64,000 bases of DNA from Corynebacterium tuberculostearicum (lineage in GTDB: Bacteria; Actinomycetota; Actinomycetes; Mycobacteriales; Mycobacteriaceae), in assembly GCF_016127015.1 (NCBI RefSeq), contig NZ_CP065972.1, forward strand, positions 1,922,001-1,986,000, in the 5' to 3' direction. The notes beneath the pieces were generated by a model. The model worked only from the letters and a program-made list of their open reading frames with translations, did not search any database and was not told the origin of the DNA. The translations under genes were made by a program, and so were the position numbers. How positions within the stretch are numbered: position 1 is the first letter of the stretch; the number at the start of each line of letters is the position of its first letter. This document shows, piece by piece, positions 42,836 through 51,730 of this stretch.

Positions 42836-43024
42836 ATGACAGCCCCTATCTTCACGCCTAAAACCACAGCGGATCTTCGCGCTGAGCGTGAGCATGTACT
42901 TCAAGATCTTGCGCCCCGCACAATCGATGAGCTCCACGAACAGCGCGCGGTTGATCAAATCTTGGTCATCGACGAGGCAACTCTGAATCGGTATGAAGCC
43001 CTGTGCTTTGTTATCGGCGACTAG
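42836..43024 (+). CDS. Small hypothetical protein, 62 residues
   Basis: Begins MTAPIFTPKTTADLRAEREH. Soluble, acidic, mostly helical, no cysteine except one near the end (EALCFVIGD). AGGATGG lies before the ATG. It sits 47 bases after the tRNA. Composition resembles small antitoxin-like proteins, but no partner toxin is adjacent and no family is recognised. Confidence 0.62.
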   Translation: MTAPIFTPKTTADLRAEREHVLQDLAPRTIDELHEQRAVDQILVIDEATLNRYEALCFVIGD

Positions 43025-43133
43025 ACAGACACGTTTTCTCTCAGAGCTACATCTTCCCTAGCCTGAGATTCAAAAACTACCCCCACGCCAATACCAGGAC
43101 GCACCGCAACAGACCCCACACAGGAAGGACACA

Positions 43134-44063
43134 ATGGGCAAGCAGGAACCAGCGGAAAACACCGACGCAGCCAAGAAAAAAGGCACCAACCACAACGCCA
43201 TCATCGCGTTGATCCTGATTCTCGTCGGCCTTGGCGTCCTGCTCTACCCCGTCGTAGCCACGCAATGGAACAACCACACCCAATCCCGCGCCGCGGAGGA
43301 ATACGCCAAGCTGGAGAAACAAGCCCCGCCTGAGGTACTGCACACCGCGTGGGACGAGGCACAGTCCTACAACGCCCAGCTGGGCCACATCAGTGTGGAA
43401 GACGCTTGGACCACCACCGATGACGAAGACTCTCCCGAGTACCAGCGCTACCGTCAGTACCTGTCTGTGTTGTCGGAGACCGATGCCATGGGCCGCATCG
43501 TCATCCCCTCCATCAATTCCGATCTGCCCATTTATCACGGCACCTCAGAAAAGGCACTCTCCCGCGGCGCTGGCCACCTCTATGGCACGGACCTACCTGT
43601 CGGCGGCGTAGGTGATGGCGAGGGCCGGCACGCAGCACTTTCCGCTCACACGGGCCTACAAAACGCCACGCTGTGGGACAACCTGACCAAGGTCAAGAAG
43701 GGTGATGCTTTCTATATCGCCGCCGGCGGCGAGAAGCTCAAGTACGAGGTGCACGATATTCGGGTCGTCGAGCCTGCGGACACCAGCTCGCTCCACCGTG
43801 AGCCAGGCCAGGACCTCGTTACGCTCATTACCTGCACCCCCTACGGTGTAAATACCCACCGCTTGCTCGTCACCGGCCACCGAGTGCCAATGGATCCGGA
43901 AGACGAGGCCGCATTCAACAGCTCTGGTATTCACTGGCAGTGGTGGATGTGGGCCATTCTGGCTGCCGCTGCCATCATCGTGCTTCTTCTCATCTACTGG
44001 TGGCGCAAATATGTGGGCAACGGCAAGGGCGCCGCGCTTGACGACGACCCGCAGGACCCCTAA
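43134..44063 (+). CDS. Class C (pilus) sortase, plus strand
   Basis: A 309-residue sortase: N-terminal helix (~22-42, IALILILVGLGVLLYPVVAT), catalytic domain with His in LSAHTGLQN (about 168), Cys in VTLITCTPYGVNTHRLLVTG (about 235) and Arg in the same strand, and a C-terminal anchor (WQWWMWAILAAAAIIVLLL). The usual DPW lid reads DAW in ISVEDAWTTTD. Class C sortases polymerise pilins through isopeptide bonds. It is convergent to the pilin operon and has its own transcript. It may cooperate with the second class C sortase or attach a particular subunit. Confidence 0.93.
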   Translation: MGKQEPAENTDAAKKKGTNHNAIIALILILVGLGVLLYPVVATQWNNHTQSRAAEEYAKLEKQAPPEVLHTAWDEAQSYNAQLGHISVEDAWTTTDDEDSPEYQRYRQYLSVLSETDAMGRIVIPSINSDLPIYHGTSEKALSRGAGHLYGTDLPVGGVGDGEGRHAALSAHTGLQNATLWDNLTKVKKGDAFYIAAGGEKLKYEVHDIRVVEPADTSSLHREPGQDLVTLITCTPYGVNTHRLLVTGHRVPMDPEDEAAFNSSGIHWQWWMWAILAAAAIIVLLLIYWWRKYVGNGKGAALDDDPQDP

Positions 44064-44082
44064 CCGACAATGAGCATGCAAT

Positions 44083-44126
44083 AAGGCCCGCCCTTCCCTG
44101 GTTATTGGAAGAGCGGGCCTTTTCTA
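44083..44126. terminator. Bidirectional terminator between sortase and tip pilin genes
   Basis: AAGGCCCGC (44083-44091) and GCGGGCCTT (44113-44121), with additional TTCC/GGAA pairing inside, then TTTCTAAAA. Confidence 0.85.
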
Positions 44127-44148
44127 AAAGTAACCGCAAGCGGTGGTT

Positions 44149-47100
44149 CTATACCCGGCGGCGTCGCAAAGCGAGGCACCCTGCCGCGACAATTGCGGCG
44201 CCAGCGAGAGCCCACAGGCCTACGCCCTCACCACCGGTCTTGGGCAGTGCACCCTTGGTGATGTCAGCGACCTGAAGGACGCCGATCTTCTTCACGCAAT
44301 TGGCAGCGGTGTCGGACTCTGCGCACCTATTACTCGTGATCGCGGTCTTTCCGGAGAGCACCTTAATGACTGCATTGCCATTCTGATCCCACTCCGTCGA
44401 GAACTTGATCGGCGCGGGCAGCAGGTTATAGCCGTTCGGCGCCTTCGTCTCGATGAGGTAGTACACGCCAGGAGCATCCAAGCCTTCGAGCTTCACGCGG
44501 CCTGTGGTGGTGGTCGTGGACTGCTTCACCACGGGGTTAGCATCAGTGTTGACGCTGCCATCTGTGTTTAGCTTCAGGTTACCGTCAGCGTCAGCGCGGT
44601 GAACAGTGAACTGCGCGCCGCCAAGCAACCCGTCGGTTTGGATCTCGTCCGGGTTGTCCGGGTTATAGCTCGCCTTTTCGAGCAGGACGTCCATCGTTTC
44701 CTTGGTCTCCATCGGGATACAGTCAGTATCCTTCCAGCCGCCCATTTCTGCCTCGTTCATGAGTCCAAAGTTGGGCTCGTGCAGGCCATCCTTGATGTAG
44801 CAGCGGGTGTTTCCTGCAGGTTGGCTCGGGTACCCGGCGGGTACAGAGGTGCTGTCCAGTTTTGAACGATCCAGCTTGAAACGCACCGTTATCTCATAGA
44901 CGTGCTGCCCAGTGCTTCCTTCAACACCCTTGGGTTTAATGATCTTCAGAGTGTCATTCTTGTTGAGCTCAAAGGGGCCGGCACCTTGGTACGCACGCGG
45001 CTGGCTGGTCTTGTTGAACTCGTCCTTGAAGATCACAGTGGCCCCAGTAACCGTGGCAGCACCAACAAACCTCGGGGTGTCCGTGAGCTTGCCGTAGATC
45101 ACGTCGTTGGTGTCGAAGCCAGGTGCGTCCGGTGCCTCAACTACGACGTTGTACTTCGCGGTATATTCATTCGCTGCACCAGGAACAGGTTGCGGTGTGC
45201 TGTCGACAGCAACCTTATTGAAACAGGCTTCAGTAGCGACGTTGTCATCTTCAGCCGGGCTCGACTCCCCGTCCGTGGCCTGGAAAGCAACCTTGTTCGG
45301 ACTACACACCGTCTTGAGGTTGCCGTCCTCATCCTTACGAACTGGAGCGGAGACAACGAACTCTACCTTCGCGTGGCCAGGAAGGGTACCAACGTAGCCC
45401 ATCATGTACCGAGACTCACCAGCTGTAGCTGACGGCAGGGTCATTCCGGCATAAATACCGGTTCCCGGCGCAATCTGGTCAGGTCCTGGCATATGACCGT
45501 TAACCTGGGTAGATCCTGCTCCAAATCCCTCGAATTCCGCAGTTGGACCGGAAGCGTTCACACCATAGTGAGTATCCGTTGGTAGGTACTCCCAGAATGT
45601 GCCGCCCGAACTGGTGTTATCCGTGGTGTTTTCCACGGAGATGGTCCAGAAAGTACGCACCTCGCCGTTTACCACCTTGGTCTCCGAGCGTTGCTTCTTC
45701 ACCGCAATGTTTGATTGCAGTTCCGGCGGTGGCGGCACTAGGTCGGAGGCGGCGTCGGTGTTGAAAGAAGCCGGCAGGTTATCCATGATGTTGACCAGCT
45801 CAAATGTCGGGCTATCGGAATCTGGGTTAGTAATCTTTAGCTCGAAGCCCAGCTGGTTTGCATCTTTACTGCCTGAGCCAAAGCCGAGGTTACCGTTGGA
45901 ATAGGTCCACGCCTTGCCCCAAGAGGCGGAGGGATTAGAGATCGTACGCCCATCCAAGGTTTTGATCCCTGTGAGATCCCAAGTCTTGATTGCGCCGGTC
46001 TGTGTATCGATGCGCTCAAGGATAAGCCTATCGCCCGCTTTTGCCTTACTCCGGAAGCCCCACATGTATTTCTGGGCTTGAGGGAGCACGGCCCAGTCTT
46101 CGGCGAAGGACTCCGCGTTGCTCAATGTGCGGTCCGCAGTTAGCTTGTCAGGATCAATCTTGTAGAGATGGCGCGTACCAGACGTCGAAGCGTTACCCAC
46201 GAAGAACCCCTCGCTGGTATACACACCTGCATTAAGGAAGTCTCTGTCGTCTTCGCTCTCAAATGGCGTGCCACTGCTTCCTGGCGCGCGAATCGGACCA
46301 AGATTATGTACCTCACCCGTGGCGGGATTGATCTGAAGAAGGTTTCCGGCAGGGTAGCACGGATCACCGTTCAGGCCACGCTTCTGGCTAACGGCATAGA
46401 GCCAATTATCATTTGTATTGAATGCCAGCGCATTGTATACCCAAGGCGACTTTTCCCCCACCGACCGGAAGTCTCGGCCGTGATTTACTTGCCGGCTCAG
46501 GATAGAAGTATCTCGGCGAAGATCCTTTGGCTCACTGGTTACGACATAGACTGGGCTACCGTCGGAATACTCCTCGGCAGTCAGCTCACGCTTTGGTTGC
46601 CTTGGTTCGACTGTTGTGTCCTCTTTACACTGTTCCGGCTCTGGCACGGTAAAAGAGGCTGTAAACACCGTAGTAGCCGGTCCACGATGAACACCCTTGA
46701 ACTGAATCTGGGCGTTACCACCAATAGTGATCTGTGGGAGGGTGACCTGGTATTCCTTAGCACTGATCTTCTTGTAGGTTGCCTTGGCCTCGTACCAGCC
46801 GCCATTGGCACCGGTGTAATAGATAGTAAGATCGTCAGGGTTTGTCGAAAGGTAGCTATTAACGTTGGACTTTAGCGTAACCACGGTGCCATTCGGGATG
46901 GTCATTCTGCCTGTCGGAAGCTCTGTAGCTGGGATTTTGAAGTTCGGAATATAGCGGCTTCCCTTGAGCACATATCCATCGTTCTGCATGGTGATGGTGT
47001 GGTCACCGGCAGCGTACGGAGTAATGTTCGGTGCTGCCATCAGGCGTTCTGGGGCCGCGTCGACGTCAGAAACCTCCAACGACTCGCCGTCCTCCGCAGG

Positions 47101-47658
47101 CGCTTCCGAAGCTTTGCTCTCATCATCTGCAGAAGTACTTGCGGTTTCCTCGGCTACGCCACGCACATCAACGGACATTCCACGAAGATCGGATTCCTCT
47201 GCGATCGCCGGAGTCGTCAGTGAGAAAGCTGCGCCTGCGGGCACATCGACATTGAGTCCGGTGACGCGGAAAGCTACTGCATTGCTCGTTGTATCTACAA
47301 CGAGGTTGTCGCCTTCGCGAACGGGAACCTCCTCACCGTCGATTGTCAGCGTAAATGCCGCGCCTTCAAATTCAAGCTGCGAAACCTTGGCACTGAACTC
47401 CAGCTCCTCCACCGTTCCGCCATCGACGAAACGGCCTTCAAATGTAGCGCTGTCGCCAGCGGGAATGCTCAGCTGGTCTGCGGAATCAAGCTCGGCACGC
47501 AACGCCGTGGTTTGTGCCTCGGCGACAGCGCCGACGATACCTGGAAGAGCAGCCGGTGCGGCGACGCTGAAAACTAGGGCCAGCGCCGCAACGAACGCCC
47601 CTACGACGCGCCAGCGGTACACTACCGGCTCGTCCGGATGAGAATGTGTCCAGGACAT
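44149..47658 (-). CDS. Large LPxTG pilus tip adhesin with beta-propeller-like domain
   Basis: A 1169-residue surface protein: signal peptide (~18-48), Ser/Glu-rich linker, a middle region ~400-690 whose repeating pattern (YNALAFNTNDNWLYAVSQ, then GNLLQINPATGEVHNLG) resembles beta-propeller-like DUF6923 modules, adhesin/pilin domains, a C-terminal Cna-B domain with E-box YYLIETKAPNGYN, sorting signal LPKTG, a membrane helix and RRRRV tail. By size and place (last gene of the pilin operon) it fits the SpaC/SpaF tip role, though it has no visible von Willebrand A domain. Cysteine pairs probably form disulfides. Confidence 0.9.
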   Translation of the reverse strand: MSWTHSHPDEPVVYRWRVVGAFVAALALVFSVAAPAALPGIVGAVAEAQTTALRAELDSADQLSIPAGDSATFEGRFVDGGTVEELEFSAKVSQLEFEGAAFTLTIDGEEVPVREGDNLVVDTTSNAVAFRVTGLNVDVPAGAAFSLTTPAIAEESDLRGMSVDVRGVAEETASTSADDESKASEAPAEDGESLEVSDVDAAPERLMAAPNITPYAAGDHTITMQNDGYVLKGSRYIPNFKIPATELPTGRMTIPNGTVVTLKSNVNSYLSTNPDDLTIYYTGANGGWYEAKATYKKISAKEYQVTLPQITIGGNAQIQFKGVHRGPATTVFTASFTVPEPEQCKEDTTVEPRQPKRELTAEEYSDGSPVYVVTSEPKDLRRDTSILSRQVNHGRDFRSVGEKSPWVYNALAFNTNDNWLYAVSQKRGLNGDPCYPAGNLLQINPATGEVHNLGPIRAPGSSGTPFESEDDRDFLNAGVYTSEGFFVGNASTSGTRHLYKIDPDKLTADRTLSNAESFAEDWAVLPQAQKYMWGFRSKAKAGDRLILERIDTQTGAIKTWDLTGIKTLDGRTISNPSASWGKAWTYSNGNLGFGSGSKDANQLGFELKITNPDSDSPTFELVNIMDNLPASFNTDAASDLVPPPPELQSNIAVKKQRSETKVVNGEVRTFWTISVENTTDNTSSGGTFWEYLPTDTHYGVNASGPTAEFEGFGAGSTQVNGHMPGPDQIAPGTGIYAGMTLPSATAGESRYMMGYVGTLPGHAKVEFVVSAPVRKDEDGNLKTVCSPNKVAFQATDGESSPAEDDNVATEACFNKVAVDSTPQPVPGAANEYTAKYNVVVEAPDAPGFDTNDVIYGKLTDTPRFVGAATVTGATVIFKDEFNKTSQPRAYQGAGPFELNKNDTLKIIKPKGVEGSTGQHVYEITVRFKLDRSKLDSTSVPAGYPSQPAGNTRCYIKDGLHEPNFGLMNEAEMGGWKDTDCIPMETKETMDVLLEKASYNPDNPDEIQTDGLLGGAQFTVHRADADGNLKLNTDGSVNTDANPVVKQSTTTTTGRVKLEGLDAPGVYYLIETKAPNGYNLLPAPIKFSTEWDQNGNAVIKVLSGKTAITSNRCAESDTAANCVKKIGVLQVADITKGALPKTGGEGVGLWALAGAAIVAAGCLALRRRRV

Positions 47659-48509
47659 TAGCGTCCCTCGCTTTCTGAATTCTTCCTACGGCTAAAGGCA
47701 ATCATCACGAAACCAGTGGCGATCAACGCCAAGGCTGCGGCAACCACACCGAGTACCTGTGCACCGGTCATCGCCAATGAGCCACCATTCCCCGACGGCG
47801 TTACTGGGGTTGAAGTCTTACCGCCGTCTGGAGTCCTCGGTGGCGTTGTCTCGGGTTGGTGCGGCGGCTTCCCTGGTTTAGTCGGTGGATAGTTCGGAGG
47901 TGTTTGCGGGGTATCCGGGTGTGACGGCGGAGCACTCGGGGTAATTGGCGACGTGGTTGGCGTCGGCGTTTCGCCCGGCTTATGGGTCTTAGCCACGATT
48001 ACTCCTGGCACTGGGTTCGGATTGTCCGCCACAGTGTGGAATGGAACCGCTACCACAAATGGGTTGATCTCCCGGTAGGAGTCATCTGGCGCCGTCGACG
48101 TCACTACGTAGAAGCCATCCGCTAGACCGTCAAAGGTCACCTCTCCATTGGCATCGGTGATCTGATCCACGTGCACATCGGTACGCCATTCACGAACCTC
48201 GTCCAAATTCGCGTCTTGCACGCGTGCTGCATCGTCAGCGTTGTTTGGATCGAGGCCGGCAAGCCGGGCTAGATGAATCGTGACTCCCTGTACTTGTCCC
48301 GAGGGGGCCTGCCCATCGTCGTCGGGATTGCCCTGCGTGAGCCGAACAGTCACCGTATCCGAGTCTACGGTACGCTCCGCACTAGTAGTCTGCTGCCCGG
48401 CAACCTGTACCGCTCCCGCAGCAACCATGCCCGGCCCAGCGAACGCAATTGCACACGCTACTCCGACGGTAACCATTTGGGCCGACCATGCATTTGTCAA
48501 CCTCTTCAT
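47658..48509 (-). CDS. Minor (basal) pilin, SpaB-like
   Basis: A 283-residue protein from ATG 48509. Signal peptide, one Cna-B-like domain (DQITDANGEVTFDGLADGFY, where the usual E-box Glu is Ser/Thr), a Pro/Thr-rich linker of ~90 residues (SPITPSAPPSHPDTPQTPPN), sorting signal LAMTG, membrane helix and basic tail. In Spa pili the basal pilin is the last subunit added before wall anchoring. The stop overlaps the tip gene start (TAATG). Confidence 0.88.
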   Translation of the reverse strand: MKRLTNAWSAQMVTVGVACAIAFAGPGMVAAGAVQVAGQQTTSAERTVDSDTVTVRLTQGNPDDDGQAPSGQVQGVTIHLARLAGLDPNNADDAARVQDANLDEVREWRTDVHVDQITDANGEVTFDGLADGFYVVTSTAPDDSYREINPFVVAVPFHTVADNPNPVPGVIVAKTHKPGETPTPTTSPITPSAPPSHPDTPQTPPNYPPTKPGKPPHQPETTPPRTPDGGKTSTPVTPSGNGGSLAMTGAQVLGVVAAALALIATGFVMIAFSRRKNSESEGR

Positions 48510-48513
48510 CGCC

Positions 48514-49452
48514 TTACTCCCGCACGCTACTTTCTTCAATAATAACTTCTTGTGCTCCGGCAGCCGCCTTGTGCCGTCGCAGCCACCACACCAGCCAGCA
48601 ACCAATGACAATTACCGCAGCCAACAGTGCGTACATCCACCATTGCCAACCCGGGCCGTGGGAGCCATCAAATACCGACTCCTCCCCCGGCTCCATGGGA
48701 ACCTGATGTCCACGTACCAACAAGCGATGTGTGTTGATCCCGTACGGGGTGCACGTAATCAGCGTGACGTAATCCTGATCGGCTACTGGCCGTAGGCCAT
48801 CAACCTCGCTCGGCAGAACCACTTGAATGCTGTCGACGACGTACTTCAATTTGTGACCAACAACCTGGATGTAGAACACATCCCCCTCGGTGGCAGAGTC
48901 GAGGTGATCAAACATCGTCGAATTTGCCAGGCCCGTATGCCCTGTGATGACGGAGTGGGTTCCTGATCCGCCTACCGGCAAGTCAGAGCCATACAAATGC
49001 CCCAGACCCCGCTGCAGCGTCTTATCTGCGGTGCCATGAAACACCGGTAAATCAACGTCTACCGCTGGAAACACGAGGCGAGCCATCGCTTCGTTCTCGC
49101 CCAGCTGCTTCAGATAAGCCTCATAGTCGGGATTGTCTACCCCGATACGGTTCAGCCACGGATCCAAGATCGGACCCGACGTATGCTCCTCGTTGTATGC
49201 ATGCGCAGCATCCCAAACCGAATCCTGCACCTGCGCCGGTGTCTCTTTATCCAGTCGCGCATATTCCTGTGCCACCCGTGAGGCATTCCAATTGTTCCAT
49301 GCGGTCGAGACCACTGGGTACAGCATCACCAACAACCCGACGACAACAATTACTGCCGGAAGAGCTAGACCTCCACGGCGCCTGTGCCGCCGGCTCGAAT
49401 CTTGGCCTACCACCGTAGTCAACGACCCGCACCACCCAAAAGAATGTCCCAC
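48514..49452 (-). CDS. Class C (pilus) sortase, operon member
   Basis: A 312-residue sortase: membrane helix ~27-48 (LALPAVIVVVGLLVMLYPVV), intact DPW lid (PILDPWLNRIG), catalytic His in VITGHTGLAN, Cys in VTLITCTPYGINTHRLLVRG and a C-terminal anchor (WQWWMYALLAAVIVIGCWLV). It lies between the major and minor pilin genes, as pilus-specific sortases usually do. The start is uncertain: GTG 49452 or a TTG ten codons in. Confidence 0.92.
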   Translation of the reverse strand: MGHSFGWCGSLTTVVGQDSSRRHRRRGGLALPAVIVVVGLLVMLYPVVSTAWNNWNASRVAQEYARLDKETPAQVQDSVWDAAHAYNEEHTSGPILDPWLNRIGVDNPDYEAYLKQLGENEAMARLVFPAVDVDLPVFHGTADKTLQRGLGHLYGSDLPVGGSGTHSVITGHTGLANSTMFDHLDSATEGDVFYIQVVGHKLKYVVDSIQVVLPSEVDGLRPVADQDYVTLITCTPYGINTHRLLVRGHQVPMEPGEESVFDGSHGPGWQWWMYALLAAVIVIGCWLVWWLRRHKAAAGAQEVIIEESSVRE

Positions 49453-49495
49453 GCGCTAGCGCAGCGCGACCGGGATTACAACGAAAGAGAATGAA

Positions 49496-49527
49496 GGGGA
49501 CTGAAGTCTATACCTAGCCCAGTCCCC
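49496..49527 (-). terminator. Hairpin between major pilin and sortase, possible attenuator
   Basis: GGGGACTG (49496-49503) and CAGTCCCC (49520-49527) pair across a 16-base loop. There is only a weak T run on the minus strand, so partial termination after the abundant major pilin is plausible. Confidence 0.45.
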
Positions 49528-49615
49528 TCACTGGGTCGAGCACCATATTTTGATTACCCGACCCGCAGCGCAGACCATCATGGACAGTCTGCGCCACCGG
49601 AACTATGCCCGGCTA

Positions 49616-51091
49616 TTAGTTGCGCGCGGTACGACGAGCGAACCAAGCACCAGCAGCAACAATCGCCGCGCCAATAGCAGCCAGGATGCCCACACCGGCG
49701 CCACCGGTCATCGGCAGGTTCGGGGTGTCCTGCTTAACGTTTTCGATGTCCTTCTTGAGAGTCACGGTGTCGCTACCGTCTGCAGTGTTCCGAATGTTGT
49801 CACGGGTAAAGTCGATCTCCACCGGCTTGTCCAGCTTGGCGTAGCCTGCCGGAGCCTTGGTCTCCTTCAGACAGAACTTCTTGGTTGCCGGAGCAACCTC
49901 CTTGCCATCCTCGAAGTCGGTGACGTGCAGGCCATCGATGGTGAAGGTACCGTCGGCGCCGGTGGTCCAATTCTCTGCGTTACCAATCTTGATCTTGGAA
50001 CCCAGGTCGGAGGCCGAGGTGCACTGATAGAGCTCAAACACAGCGCCTTCCAGGACCTTGCCGGCTTCCTTGCCGTCCTTCTTAACAACCTTGAGCTTGC
50101 CGTGGTAGGTCACGACCTCGTTGGTCTTGTTCTCGACTTCCTTGCCGGTGTTCGGGTTATTGAAGATGACATCAGCCTGGTTCTTCAGCTCAGTGGTGTC
50201 GCCAACCGCCTTGCGCTTAACCTCGAAGGTCAGGGACATCTTATCCCCAGACTTCACCTTAGCCAGGCCCTGCTTGGTGAGGGTTACGACCAGCTTGTTG
50301 CCGTTGGCCTTCGGGTCATTGACCGTGTAGTCACCCGCAGTGAGAACCGTATCGCCAGCCTTTACTTCAGTGACCTTCTGGAAGTCCAGGCGCTGATCCA
50401 GCTGATCCTCGAAGCGGAAAGCAGTCAGGTTCTTGCCTGCTCCCCAAGTCGGGGCATCCGCTTTGATGGTGTAGGAGTATGCATCCTGGATGTTCTTATC
50501 TGCATCCTTGACAGTCTTCTCGGTCTTGGTTTCCGTGTTCTTCGGGTAGGCCACTACGTCGTAGTTCCAGGCATCGGAAGCCTCATTAACCATCGGCACC
50601 GATACGATGAACGGAGCACCGGCAACGATGCCAGCTGGAGCATCGGTCTCCTCAACGAGGTAAATGCCCAGATCTAGGTTCTCAAAGGCAACCTTGCCGT
50701 CGGCACCAGTGGTCGACTCAAAAGTCTTGGTGGTCTCGTGACCCTTGGCATCAGCAGCGGTCTTCGGGAACGTCGCCCAATCACCGGTCTGCAGGTTGTA
50801 ATCGAGCTTGGTGATCTTGTAGGTCACGCCGGACAGAGCGTCACCCGGGACGTTTTCCATTTCCTTACCGGTGGCCGCAGTACCCGACTCGGCACCCTTC
50901 TTCTTGAAGAGGGTGATAGAGCCCTTTTGGTTGAAATTGATGTTTGCCTTGTTCACGGCGCCCTGCTCAGCAGCAGGCTGTGCATCGACAGCACCGTCTT
51001 GCGCCAGGGCCCCCGGAGCGGAGATACCCATAGAGAGGCCAACGACGGCAGCGAAAGTAACCGAACGAGCGGTACGAGAGATCTTGTTCAC
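49616..51091 (-). CDS. Major pilin (SpaA-like)
   Basis: A 491-residue protein from GTG 51091, with AAAGGA upstream. Signal peptide to about residue 30; pilin motif AWNYDVVAYPK (conserved Trp and the Lys used for polymerisation, about residue 190); Cna-B-type domains with E-boxes LVEETDAPAG and LKETKAPAG for internal isopeptide bonds; sorting signal LPMTG, membrane helix and RRTARN tail. It forms the pilus shaft. First gene of the operon major pilin - sortase - minor pilin - tip adhesin. Confidence 0.95.
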   Translation of the reverse strand: MNKISRTARSVTFAAVVGLSMGISAPGALAQDGAVDAQPAAEQGAVNKANINFNQKGSITLFKKKGAESGTAATGKEMENVPGDALSGVTYKITKLDYNLQTGDWATFPKTAADAKGHETTKTFESTTGADGKVAFENLDLGIYLVEETDAPAGIVAGAPFIVSVPMVNEASDAWNYDVVAYPKNTETKTEKTVKDADKNIQDAYSYTIKADAPTWGAGKNLTAFRFEDQLDQRLDFQKVTEVKAGDTVLTAGDYTVNDPKANGNKLVVTLTKQGLAKVKSGDKMSLTFEVKRKAVGDTTELKNQADVIFNNPNTGKEVENKTNEVVTYHGKLKVVKKDGKEAGKVLEGAVFELYQCTSASDLGSKIKIGNAENWTTGADGTFTIDGLHVTDFEDGKEVAPATKKFCLKETKAPAGYAKLDKPVEIDFTRDNIRNTADGSDTVTLKKDIENVKQDTPNLPMTGGAGVGILAAIGAAIVAAGAWFARRTARN

Positions 51092-51730
51092 GGAAACTGG
51101 TCCTTTACACGAGTTCTGAAATGAGACACTGCGTCTCATTAGCTGTGTGCAATCCATTCCCCACGGTTCACGCACCATGACCTGACTCGTTGCTAAGAAT
51201 CTTTCGCCTGCCGAGAGTAGTTTTCAGGTGGAAACGTCTACGCAGGCCCCAACCTTAACTAACGATAGCCTGTGGATTACATAACTAGATTCTACCCCAG
51301 CGTGTTGGGCAAAGTCCCCGACTAAAGCTCCTCCCCCGCAAAACCGGCTAAACTTCTCAAGAATCCGCACGGTCCACCCAAACGTGAAGACTCCTTCTGC
51401 AGTTCAACTAATGCTTTCGAGACGTCATCTAGTTTTGTGTGAAACTGAACACATTGCCCATTTAAGGGGGTAAGCCTGCTCGATTTTACACCCGTTACAT
51501 AGAATGCAAGCTTCACGCAGGAGAGTAGCTTCCCAGAGAGCACCTTCCAACGACGACGAAACGAACCATATATGCTGCCAATACCACCAGATAGAACATC
51601 CCCTTTGATGACCCATAAAAGGAAGCGTCACCAAGAGCGCTCAAGCCACCCTGAACTCATTTAGATTCTCAGCCTTCAACAGCCCACGTACCAAAGAGTT
51701 AATAGCGTTAAGATTCCTGACAAGAGCCCT
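51092..51730 (-). other. Promoter and leader region upstream of the pilin operon
   Basis: About 640 bases without a convincing gene; the two short ORFs in it lack a ribosome-binding site. Next to the pilin start it holds a perfect inverted repeat (51120-51140). AT-rich sequence at 51262-51300 includes TAGAAT- and TTATGT-type -10 candidates on the minus strand. No homology is recognised in 51350-51730. Confidence 0.5.
51120..51140. repeat. Perfect inverted repeat in the major pilin leader
   Basis: AATGAGAC-ACTGC-GTCTCATT, 8-bp arms, 28 bases before the major pilin GTG. Operator or mRNA-stabilising hairpin. Confidence 0.65.

Noticed and set aside
42836..43024. Prophage or island attachment site at the tRNA-Gly 3' end
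   Set aside because: No integrase, no repeat of the tRNA 3' end elsewhere in the window, and the adjacent small ORF has no phage features.
51322..51634. Two short minus-strand ORFs (69-73 codons) upstream of the pilin operon
   Set aside because: No ribosome-binding site, overlapping frames, and no plausible domain; treated as part of the leader region.
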